Origin: Posidonia oceanica
Taxonomy: Eukaryota; Streptophyta; Magnoliopsida; Alismatales; Posidoniaceae
DNA: 64,000 nt
Assembly: GCA_037176725.1 (NCBI GenBank)
Contig: JAZBRS010000057.1
Span: 91,363,501-91,427,500, forward strand
Reading direction: 5' to 3'
Numbering within the stretch: position 1 is the stretch's first letter; every line of letters starts with the position of its first letter. The translations under genes were made by a program, and so were the position numbers. Shown one piece after another: positions 46,410 through 56,565 of the stretch. The notes under the pieces were generated by a model that worked only from the letters and a program-made list of their open reading frames with translations, was not told where the DNA came from and did no database searches.

Positions 46410-49394
46410 TCCCGTCCATTCCTTCAACTCCATCAGAAACCATCAGTGAGCAAGCAAGCAACGAGAGACCACCAGCAAACCAGAGAGTGGAGAGCAAACC
46501 AGAGAGCAATTCCACCTTCTTCCCACCTGTGCGACCCTCCTCCTTCTCCTCTTCACCTCCCAATTTCCAGAGAGAAGAGAGCAGTGAGAGTAGAGCTTGA
46601 GGAAGTTCTGGGCATCCCGGAGAAGAACCCAGATCCCACACCATTTCCCACTCCTCAGAACCTCTCCCATTCCTTCCCAAATTCAGAAAAACTTCCTTCA
46701 CCTCTTCCAGTAAACCAAGCCCCGTCCAAGCTTTCATCCTTCTCCCAATTCCTCCCCCAAAGTTCACCCAAAACCCAGCCATTTCCCAGCATCATTCCCC
46801 AGCCATTCCACCACCTAAATCGCTCTGAAACACCACCTGAAGCCAACTGCAACCCGACCTAACTCCCTTTGTAATTCCCTCCACTCCAGTCCACCATTGC
46901 CTCCCAAAATCCACCCAGATAATCCCCAAGCCATCTCCTTTCCAAAGCCTCCGGCCTCGAACCCAACCGCTCACCACAGACCAAGAATTCCACAACAAAC
47001 ACCTCAGCCTCTCACTGACCAGAATTTCGACCCAGCTCCAATTCCACTCCACGCTCTCCAGAAACCCTCTCCGAGCATCCAACCTCACTCGCCGAACTTC
47101 CAGCAACCTCCCGGAGGGCTCCATCCAAGCCGACGAGCAGCAGACACCTCCCCCGACCTCCGGCAGCATCTTCTGAACCCAAAAGAGCCGAAACCTCACC
47201 TGGGCTGTAGAGCTTCAGTCCGGTCGATCAGGAAGCACCGGAGGGACGTTCTGAAGCGATTCCAACCTTCGCGAGCAGCCGGCGACGTCCGCAGCGACCG
47301 GACGGCCTCCACCGGCGACCTCTGGAACCACTGACGTCGGGGGAACGACTCAGGCGCGGAAAAAGGTAACCATTGCTTCCCTTAGCTTCCTCTTCTTCTT
47401 CTCTTGCTTCCCCAGCCTTTAGAATAGGCTTTCCGGTCCTCCTGCTCCGTCCTCGACTCGCCGGACAGTTCTCCTTCTCCGGCGCCGGCTGCTCTTCCTC
47501 CGGACACTCCGACCAACAGAGCGAGCTCCGGACCGTTCCCAGAGCTCCGGACGATCGCCGACGTCGTTCTCCGCCCTCCCGCGCCTCCTCAGCCTCCCCT
47601 GTCGGCGGCCACGAGTACTGCCGGTGTTCCGCTACAGTACTCGTCGCCGTCGACAAGTTACTGTGCGTTTATTTTATTCTAGCTAAAGTTTTTAAGTAAA
47701 TATTGCATATTTGGTTTAAGTTTCCGTCATTTTACATTCCAGTCCTTATTTCATTTAATCTGCTGTGTTTTTAAATCAAAATCATATTAAATTGCATAAT
47801 CTGTTTATGGTTTTCAGTATTTGCAATTTGGTCCATTTACTGTGCTGTGCTGTTATTTAATTTTGTAGTTTAGTCCCTCTGTTTTCAATTTTTACACTTA
47901 AGTCCTGCACTAAATCAGTTCATTTATTTACTTGCATTTTACCATACTGCATTGCATTCTAGGTCCCTGCATGTTTCTGTTTTTGCATGTAGGTCCATGC
48001 ACTGTAGGAACTTAGCTGTTATTTCTTATTTTGCATACTGCATTGCATTTCTCTCCCCTCTGTTTTTGCATATTTGCATTTAGGTCCATTTTAAATGGAC
48101 AGTAGCTCATGCATGCATTTTTAGCATACTGTATTGCATTTTTGACCTTGTTCTTTCAAAAAATTGCACTGCAGTCCTATTATCTATTTTTCAGAGCATG
48201 TTTTCCATACAAAATTGCATTTTTAACCCCTGCATGATTTAAAAATCACACATAGGTCCTTGCATCTTTTGAAAAATCATGTGAAAAGACCATTTTGCCC
48301 CTAGGTTGCATCTTAGCTCCTATCCTTACCAAATTTCATGCAAACCCTCCACTAGTATTCCCAGACTCCCTGGAACCTTGTTTTCTGGAAAAATTGCATT
48401 TTAGACCCTAGTTTTCTTAAAATTGCTTTCTGGCTTCTTTTGGGTTTCAAAACCTCTCCTAAAGCATACCCTCTTTTTAAAACAACTTCCCGAGCCTAGT
48501 TTTTTGCAAAATGAAGCCCAGCCCTCTCCTGTTTTCAAAACCCTTTCCTGTGAACCCCTGTTTTCTGGAAAATTTGCATTTTTAGCCCCCTTCTTTTCCA
48601 AAATGCTTTCAGAACTCCTGGTTTTTTCCAGTTTCTTATCATTGCTTTTTCTTGCTTTTGCATGCATCCTGCACTCATCTAGTCTTGCATTCTAGCATCT
48701 TCTTGCACACACTAAGTACTTTTAGCTCCCTTCCACTTGGGAGAACCTTTTTGCACATCCCTAGGACCTCCTGAACACCTAGATCTGTTCTCTCCCCCTG
48801 TTCTGGCCCTTCGGCCATGAAGCTGCGATATCTTCCAATCTGGCCGTTGGATCTTCTCAAGTAAGCTGCCCAGGCGACCGCGGCGAGGCGCTCTTCAGCA
48901 TGGACCGGACAGATTTCAGATCAGGCTCCCAGATTTCCAGGTATGTCCTCCTAAACCCCTGCATTCATTTGCATGCCATTTGCACAGTTTTCCGTGTTTT
49001 CGCTTTCTGTCTCTTTGAGCATGTAGAATAGGGTCTCCCCTTTCTGCTTGTATCTCCCAATCTCCGTTTCGCGTATTCCTGTGTGTTTTGCGTTGTGTTT
49101 ACCCTGGATTTACCACTTAATGTGACTTTCTTCCCCCTTTTCCCACGATCCGATCGCATCGCGAGCTTTGGGCAGCATGCGAGACACACCGTGGAACGGT
49201 TCAGCGGGAAACAGTCGCAAAGAGGTGGTAATCCCTCCGTTTGCACACTCTCCCCTCCGTAGGTCTTCACACCTACTCTGAGCGGTCCCAAACGACGTCT
49301 GTTCTTACACACACGTTGTCTTGCCTCCCCTTTGGCCCCTTCTAATCTTTTTCTGCATTCTTGCATTTTGCATGGCTTTCCCGAGGTTTTTTGC

Positions 49395-49715
49395 TTCACT
49401 GTTCTGGCACCATTCCGCGTGCCTGCCCTTGTTTTGGCACCGTTTTGCGTGCCCATCTGTTTTCTTGCCTTATTTTGTGCGCTGCCTTGCTTTCTCGCTC
49501 GTTTTGCGTGCCGGTTTTATTCTTTCGCTCCGTTTTGCATGCCTTTCTGTTTTCTCGTCTCGCTTCGCGTGCCTTCCTGCTCTCTTGTCTCGTTTTGCGT
49601 GCTGTCTTGCTTTCTCGCTTGTTTTGCACGCCGTTTTCGCTCTCTTGCATCGTTTTGCGTGCGTTGCTCATTTCTCGCCTCGTTTTGCGTGTTTTGCGCC
49701 GTTTTCCCTTGCATG
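49395..49715. repeat. 30-bp tandem repeat array in LTR D
   Basis: About ten monomers marked by CGTTTTGCGTGCC, at the same place in the LTR as in A, B, C and E. Confidence 0.8.
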
Positions 49716-50348
49716 CCGACTGCATTGCATGATTTCCTTGTTGTTTTGCTTTCTCGCCTGCATTTGCATATAGGGCTGTGATGCTTACTGTCTGGAGTTC
49801 TCACGAGCTAGGTTTCGCCTAATTCGGAACACGGACAGCGTAGCTGAGCACTCAGAGAGCACGTTTACTTCCTTGCTTTGTTTCTCCCCACTTAGAGCAC
49901 ACCTTGAGCATTCATTCAGGCATTTATAGGCACATAGGCATTCAATCCTGCATTTCCCTGCGTATGCGAGCGTAAGCCTAGAAAGACCGATTCTCGGGCA
50001 TGTCGGGGGTGCCTAACACCTTCGCCGCACGTAACAGGAGTCCTTACCCTGTCTTCTGGCCCGCAATGACCGTACTGCCCTTATCCTAGGCTAGAGTCAT
50101 CTCATTTGCATTTGCTTGCATTTGTTTTCCTTTGCATTGCTTTGCTTTGCATTTCCTGCTCGGTTTTGCGCGTTAATTCACGCATTACCCCGGTTTTCCT
50201 CGTCTTCCGTTAATAGACGTGGTGGCGACTCTGATTTGTCTTATCTTTCCTTTTTCTCCTCGATTTCAAGTGTTTTCGAGTTGAGCCTCTTCCTCGGATC
50301 CAATCGCCGCTGAACATAGCGAGCCTGATTCCGATCGGGATCGCTACA

Positions 50349-50353
50349 CCTGG
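50349..50353. repeat. Target-site duplication of D, right copy (CCTGG)
   Basis: CCTGG directly after GATCGCTACA; it is also the base of the hairpin CCTGGTATCA/TGATACCAGG (50349-50372). Confidence 0.94.
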
Positions 50354-50690
50354 TATCAGGGATGATACCAGGGGACAGCCAAAGCACCCGTGGCATCGAA
50401 ATACGAGGATGGATGAATGAATGGAGGAATGGATGATAAGTTGACAGACCTATCGCCGAATAGTTAGGGATATCAGCCTAGATGAAAAATGATAAAATGA
50501 TAGGTTGACGGACCCATCACCGAGCAGTTAGGGTTGCCAGCCCAGATGCAAAATGATAAAATGATAGGTTGACGGACCCATCGCTGAGCAGTTAGGGTTG
50601 CAAGCCCAAATGCAAGGATGACAAAATGATAGGTTGACGGACCCATCGCCAAGCAGTTAGGGCTACCAGCCCGAATGCAAGGAATGCAGA
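50354..50690 (-). repeat. Covarying hairpin repeat array in element F 3' UTR (section 2)
   Basis: This continues the array split by D. GATAGGTTGACGGACCCATC units alternate with GCAGTTAGGGTTGC, GTTAGGGATATC and GCAGTTAGGGCTACC forms, here with more stem mismatches than in the other sections. Confidence 0.75.
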
Positions 50691-52119
50691 ATAATGCAGA
50701 GAGGAGATAGGAACCCATCGTGGCGGGTGTGCAATGGTCTCAGTACGGGCATGCTTCGTGGCGTCACAGGGTGATAAACGAGGGACATGCCAGTCATCAA
50801 GGACCTACCCAACGCGGTGGGCGGCAAAAATTTGAAAAAGCACGGAGTCTCTGAGCGAGGCAGGCAAAAGTACTCGTCCTTGACTCCGATTTTCGAAAGC
50901 AGGGAGAAGAGAAGATAAAAATATATTACAGCATGCATTTTTTGGGTGGCTTCGGACTTAAAGCAGTTGTGCTAAGAGGATGCTTCTGCAGTTTCTGACT
51001 CAGGAGACTCGATCCTCGAGCAACGCCATGCTGAGTTGTGATCGATGGCTCTCTTTTCACTCTTGGTTCGGGATGAGGCCTTAGCTTTGCAGAGTATAGC
51101 CTTCGGCTGTCTGTGGGTAGCAGAAGCATGGATATAGCTTCATAGCCTCCATCTCAATTCCTCAAGGACCGACTACCGCTTTTGATGCTCTCGGGTTGAT
51201 ATTTCTTTTCGCCTCATGAGTGACTGGAGTTGCATCTAGCCCTGCTAGGGAAGTAATTATTGTCTGCACTGGGGATTGGAGCATGCTGCTGCGCTCGGAG
51301 GGTCAGGTCAGGTCCTCCTGATAAGGTATCCCGTGCAGTCGACATTGCGGTGCTTGAAGTTGATAGTTGAGGGGGCTTCGATGCTCGTCCGAGTCACTCC
51401 TCTCATGAGCGCCTTCTTTCTTCGACTTCTTTCTTCATGATTCTTTTGTGCTCAGCATGCATATCATGTTATCATATTCTTTCACTCACATGATCTCTAT
51501 TCTTTTGGATATGCATGTCTTCGCCCTCTTAGGGTAGCGGTCCCGGATGAGGCGTTGAGAGTTCGGCTGATCGGCATACACCATTAGCCTTTGCTGTACA
51601 GGCAGCCTCTGGCTATGTTCTGCTCTGCTTTGGTCCTCTCTGTGTAGGTGGACTCTCTTGATAAGGTGGATCTCGCCCTTGGAAGTTATTAAGCTCGGCG
51701 AGATGTTCTATTCTGCTCTCAGTCTCACTCTGTGGCCACATGCAAGAGATGGCGCGGCTCGGGAGAGACCTAACTGAGATTGTCACTGCTTGACATCCTC
51801 TAGGTGCTGCTTGTTTGTCTGTAGCCGGGTTTTTGATTATACAAATGTTTGCATGTTTTGTATTTTTTAGAAGGAGAAGGGACAAACATGTTTTTGGGTT
51901 TTGTATTGGTTTTGTATTTTTATGGTTTTTTGTTTAGGAAAACATAAAAAGGGAAAACCAGCAGCGAGGCGAACAAAAATATTTTTGGTGCTTTTGGTTT
52001 TCTTGATTTTTTGTGCTTTTGTGGTTTTAAGAAATGATATGTACATGTAGTGAATGACAATGCATGATGATAGATATGTGCAAGATGGCTGGTATGCATG
52101 CAAGGTGATTGATATGTGC
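50691..52119 (-). other. Element F 3' region of unknown content
   Basis: No convincing gene; open frames are short and lack known motifs. The sequence is mixed in composition, with T-rich minus-strand runs and a GTTTTTTGT/AAAACATAAAAAGGG stretch (51880-52060) resembling the A/T-rich stretch at 52690-52846. I could not assign it; it may be a decayed downstream gene or simply 3' UTR. Confidence 0.4.
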
Positions 52120-52680
52120 AGTTGATAAGTTGACGGACTTATCGCTGGATAGTTAGGGCTATCAGCCCGATAGTGATAGGTTAACAGACCTATCACCGAA
52201 TAGTTAGGGGTATCAGCCCGAATGATAAGTTGGCGGACTTATCGCTGAGCATTTATGGGTGCCGGCCCAATGGTGATAGGTTAACGGACCTATCGCCAAA
52301 TAGTTAGGGGTATCAGCCTGAATGATAAGTTGACGGACTTATCGCCAAGCACTTAGGGGTGCTGGCCCGATGGTGAGTTGACGGACCCATCACCGAATAG
52401 TTTGGGATATCAGCCCGATGGTGATAGCTTAACGGACCTATCGCCGAGCAGTTAGGGCTGCCAGCCCGAATGATAAGTTGACGGACTTATCGCCGAGCAG
52501 TTAGGGGTGTCGGCCCGATGATGATAGGTTAACGGACCTATCGCCGAATAGTTAGGGGTATTAGCCTAAATTATGAGTTGACGGACCCATCACCGAATAG
52601 TTTGGAATATCAGCCCGATGATGATAGCTTAACGGACTTATCACCGAGTAGTTTGGGCTGCCAGCCCGATGCTTGAATGC
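52120..52680 (-). repeat. Covarying hairpin repeat array in element F 3' UTR (section 3)
   Basis: About eleven units of about 50 bp. GATAAGT...ACTTATC (52124, 52214, 52324, 52461) alternates with GATAGGT...ACCTATC (52174, 52267, 52524); both arms change together. The second hairpin shows stems GATAG/CTATC, GCAG/CTGC and GCAC/GTGC around TTAGGG. Confidence 0.87.
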
Positions 52681-52846
52681 ATGTAGAAGGAGAGAATGCA
52701 TGCTTTTAGGTTTTGCTGTTTTTATGTTTTTTATGATTTTCCGAGAAGACGAGAAAACGTAAAAACAAAACAAGAGGAAAAGAAAAGACAGTGCAGAGAG
52801 AAAAAATAAAAAAAGAGAGGTAAGAGGGGCTTACCTGTCAGCAACC
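52681..52846 (-). other. Element F, A/T-rich junction between gag and 3' UTR
   Basis: Low-complexity A-rich plus strand. On the minus strand GACAG|GTAAGC at about 52838-52828 looks like a plant splice donor at the end of the gag remnant. It marks the place where all of pol is missing. Confidence 0.45.
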
Positions 52847-55276
52847 TCAGGAAGGAGGTGCTGAGTCCATTCCTACGCTGCTGACGTTGTCGGCAAGGTC
52901 CACTGTTGGCAGTGCGGGGAGCATTGGGGCTGCCGGAGCTACTGATGGTAGTGCAGGGAGCACTGGAGCTACTGAGGTGGGTGGAGGAGCTAACCTGGAT
53001 GGCGCTGCAACTGGGCTTGCTGTCGACGCTGCCGCTTCATCCGAGCATCCCTCAGACGGATCAGAGAAAGAAGGCAAAAGGAGGTTGCGCTGGGGCAGAG
53101 CTGAACTCAGAGAAGATTGGGGTAGACTCCCGAGGTTCCGGCATCTGCGAAGCCTGCAGGCTCGGAAGAGGAAGGGTCGGCTACACTAGGGTGTGCAAGT
53201 GCAAGTGCAGGTGTAGGTGCAGTGGTGATGATCCTGCTCGTCAATGCTGATGATCCTACGATCGATCAAGCGCTAAACGGCATCCCGGAGAGTGAGGCAG
53301 TTATCTGTCGAGTGCCTGGTGGCTCGATGGAAACTACAGAACTGATCCGTATCATGCCACCATGGAGGGGGATTTGGTGACGGACGGACTGCCGAGAGTC
53401 TCAGAAGCGACTCAACTTGAGGGAAGATGATGCTTAGTGGCTCGGGGAGAGGGGTGTAATCACACTCAGCTCGACGAGGTCGTCTTTGCCCTAGTTGGAG
53501 TCCTTGCCGAGCGGGTGCGACATGATGCATGGGCTCAACGGTGGTAGTGTGTGCAGTGGGTGCATAATTAGGTGCGTGCTCTAGCGAAAAAGGGTCTTGC
53601 TGACTCTCTGCATAGGCAGGCTCTTCGGGAGGATCGGCGTTTGCTTCAGTGAGCTACTCGGGGTAACCGGGAGCGGAGTTGTTGTTGTTGCTGCTACGAC
53701 GATTGCTGGAGGTGTTGGCCTGCCTAGCCAATGCAGAAAGTGCGGGGAAATGCCCACTTCATAGTGAGCTTTCCACGCGGGCGCCAGCCCTAATCAGTGA
53801 TGCAAAGCTAGTGATGTGCTGAATGCAAAGTAGAGTCCCAGTCGCTGGCAGCGCCCCTTTGATGATCATCTCGATAGAATCCTCCTCGAAGGGTTTATCT
53901 TTGATCTGGGTAGCTATGGAACGCCAACGACCGACATACTCCCCAAATGGCTCTTGGCGCCTCTGCCGAATGGTGACGAGATCCTCCCTCTTGGGGAAGT
54001 CAAGGTTGAACGAATACTGCTCAAGGAAAGCCTGCGAAAGATCAGTCCAAGTCTGAATTGTGGCCATGTCAAGGGAAATGAACCACTTGAGCACGGGGCC
54101 GGTCAAACTCTTCTGAAACAGGCGGACAAGGAGCCTTTCATCAGCCTGAAGCTGAGCAAGGTCCCCACAGTATGCCTTCAGATGCGAAATATGGCAGCCT
54201 CTACCATTGTATTTATCGAATTTCAGGATGCGAAACTTCGAAGGGAGTGCGGCCTTTGGAAAGAGACAAAGGTTGCGGAATTGGTAGGGTTGGTGGTCCG
54301 TGCCCTGCACTAGACGTAGTGCCTTCTCCAGAACGTCCATCCTGTCATTGATGGGATTTGGATTTGCTGCCAAGGGAGATGGTGAGGCAGCAGGGGCAGG
54401 GACCACATACACCGTCTGGGTCGCACCGAAGTGCTCCTTCGGATCCACCATCGCGTCGCCTAGTGGCACGACGGGATGGCTGACGTATCCGTGTAGTGGT
54501 GTGGTGTATGCGGGAAAGTATGCAGGGTTCTGAATCTGATGCAAGGAGGATGGATAGATAATATGCTGTGCAATGGGAGGTGCAAAGTGCTGGAGTAACA
54601 GTTGTTGCACAGACGCGGTGCCGGGCAACGAACCAGTGGGATACTGTGCTCCAACCAGCCCGAAGGACTGATCACCAGGGAATGGAGTTCCATGCAGTGC
54701 ATAGTGCTGTGCAGATGCAGGAGGCAGAAGGTGTGTCCCCATCGCCGAAGCAGTGAGTAGTTGGGATGATGGTCTAGGTGGGAGTGCAGTGTAGAAAGGA
54801 GCAGGTTGCAGAGGAACCTCAGGGGCAACTGGAATGCAAGAGGGGCAAATTGATAGAGCCATGCCCTGCAGTGTGTGGGTAGTCTCCATCAGGTGCTGGT
54901 ACTGCAGCTCAGGGGACCCGTTAGTGGAAACGTTGAAGTGCAGGACTGGCGGGGGACCAGATTCAAGAGGTTGGGAACTTATGGCAAGGGTCGCCGCAAC
55001 AGAAGGGGCGTCGATAATGACATAGCCCTGGGATAAAGGGGTCAGAGGTGCCTCCGGAACACGTGTGGTGGTTACCAAGATAGACTCGGTGACCGGACCC
55101 GAAGGGTCGCAGGTCTGCCAATGCCCCTCAGCCAACTGAGGTGCCCTAGACACCTGAGGGTGGAATCCTGGTGTCACAAAGGGCATAGAGCGAGTGGAAG
55201 CGAAATCCGGAGGGACCCAAGTGGTAAACCCCTCCGAGTCAACAGAAAAGCGGAGCTCACTGGCAGACTGGGCCAT
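52847..55276 (-). pseudogene. gag: Element F Gag (nonsense codons, no pol follows)
   Basis: The start is ATG 55276-55274 (MAQSASEL), matching the MAQYVSE start of A and B. The main frame runs to TGA 53761-53759, over the Pro-rich N-terminus and the retrotransposon-gag domain (about 54200-53840; LKWFISLDM, QAFLEQYSFNLD, GEYVGRWR). Further stops are TAG at 53656-53654 and 53275-53273. The zinc knuckle C-x2-H-x4-H-x4-C at 53338-53297 is kept although its usual Gly before the second His is Arg. The remainder to 52847 is Pro/Ala-rich and short compared with the B tail. No protease follows. F is diverged from the A/B Gag but clearly homologous. Confidence 0.82.
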
Positions 55277-56546
55277 CACTGACCGAGTCCGAGTGAGGGA
55301 AGGCTGCGACGAGAAAGTGAAGACGCGAGACCTAAAGGGGAGCTACTGCCGGAAGCAACGAATAGCTCAGAGACAGAGGAGGGACGCTTAGGGTCCGGAC
55401 AGCAGATCCCGCACCTACCTGCAAAACCAATAAAGATGTCAGAGGTTGAATGCACTAAAGAGTTATTAGGAGTGGCATGAATGACATACGTGCAGATGAA
55501 TGCCCTAATATGCGCTCTCTCACCATGCATGTCTTGAGTAGATGACCTACTAGGACGCACTCATGGGTAGTGGGATTTATTGACTCTTGGTCAGAAAAAA
55601 GTGGGTCCTCGTCTGAATCCTGGCCCAAAGCTCAGGCAGTAACGGGGTGGTGCGTTGGTGGCATCGACCCTGCCGAAGCATGGGTGGTACCCTCCACTAG
55701 CATCGACACGACCCCAGACAAGGGGGGACAAACCGACTGACCTGCGCCATGCTAAAGCATTGGGGCAAGAGGCCGGGACTATCCTTCGCAGACTGTGGGT
55801 GGACTCAGATGAGAAGAATGCATGCTTTCTAGAATGATCAAACATGCGAGTATGCTTTAAAGTGTTTTACTTGCGTTTTATTTGACCAGAGGGGAAAATT
55901 GCAAGTTATTGGCTCTAATTGTGCTTAGATGTTATTGCTTGACTTTATTGTAGCTTTTAGGTTAAGCAAAGGGGAGCAAGCATGTTTCTACTATCCTGGG
56001 CATAGCATAAGCATGAATGGGAGAGAAATAGGAAGTCATGGCATGCAATCAATCACACAACAGAGCAAAAGGCATGTGCATGGCATGTGCAAGTGTTTGT
56101 GGACATGATAGTGAAGGGAAAGCACTTATCAGGTCAAAAGGCATATATACAAGGCATGTGCGTGTGTAGTGGCATAGCAAATGTGTAAAACAAAGCATTC
56201 ACCATCCAAAAAGCATGTATCATTGTGCCAAGCAAATATTTAGACATGTATAATGCATAAATAAAGCAAGTAAAAGCGATGTAAGCAGTAAAGCAGGTAA
56301 ACATGCAAGCAGGCAAGTAGGCAAGGCATGCAAAGGTGCAAGACAAGCAAAGCACGAAAATCAAGCGAGCGAAAGCGAAGTGAAAGCCAGAGTCATGTAT
56401 CCCCAGCGGAGTCGCCACTGTGTGACTCGTTGGGAGCCGACACAGGCAGGCAAGCAAACAGACAAGGCAGACAAAAGCACAAAGGCAAACAAAGATGCAA
56501 AATGCAGGCGAGCAAAGAAAGCCAAAGCGAAAGCCGGAGTCTAGTC
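55277..56546 (-). other. Element F untranslated leader with duplicated PBS region
   Basis: Non-coding, about 1.3 kb. The block at 55560-55800 is strongly similar to the leaders of A and B. Near its LTR end, a second PBS-like sequence (56417-56400) and its GC-poor flank repeat the sequence around the real PBS. No ORF1. Confidence 0.65.
56400..56417 (-). promoter_or_regulatory. Second PBS-like sequence in F leader
   Basis: The minus strand reads TGGCGACTCCGCTGGGGA, one mismatch from the tRNA-Arg complement, about 147 bp downstream of the LTR-adjacent PBS. The flanking AAAGCCrGAGTC sequence is duplicated with it. Confidence 0.7.
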
Positions 56547-56564
56547 TCCCTAGTGGAGTCGCCA
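56547..56564 (-). promoter_or_regulatory. Primer binding site of element F (tRNA-Arg type)
   Basis: The minus strand reads TGGCGACTCCACTAGGGA, one base from the LTR end at 56566. One mismatch (A for G) to the tRNA-Arg complement. Confidence 0.85.
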
Positions 56565-56565
56565 C

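Larger units (their letters stand above)
44480..50348 (+). mobile_element. Solo LTR D (5,869 bp) inserted in element F
   Basis: It starts TGTTGACACC and ends GATCGCTACA. It is flanked by CCTGG at 44475-44479 and 50349-50353, a perfect 5-bp target-site duplication, and has no PBS after it or polypurine tract before it. It is the same LTR family as A, B and C, with the AT-rich U3 (45170-45960), telo-box motifs, GCATTTTAG region (47730-48690), palindrome (48084-48100), 30-bp array and PBS-like echo (50223-50232). No gene is present inside. Confidence 0.94.

Noticed and set aside
43655..52680. TTAGGG loops as telomeric repeats
   Set aside because: They are single hexamers inside hairpins at about 50-bp spacing, not tandem, and the usual plant repeat is TTTAGGG.
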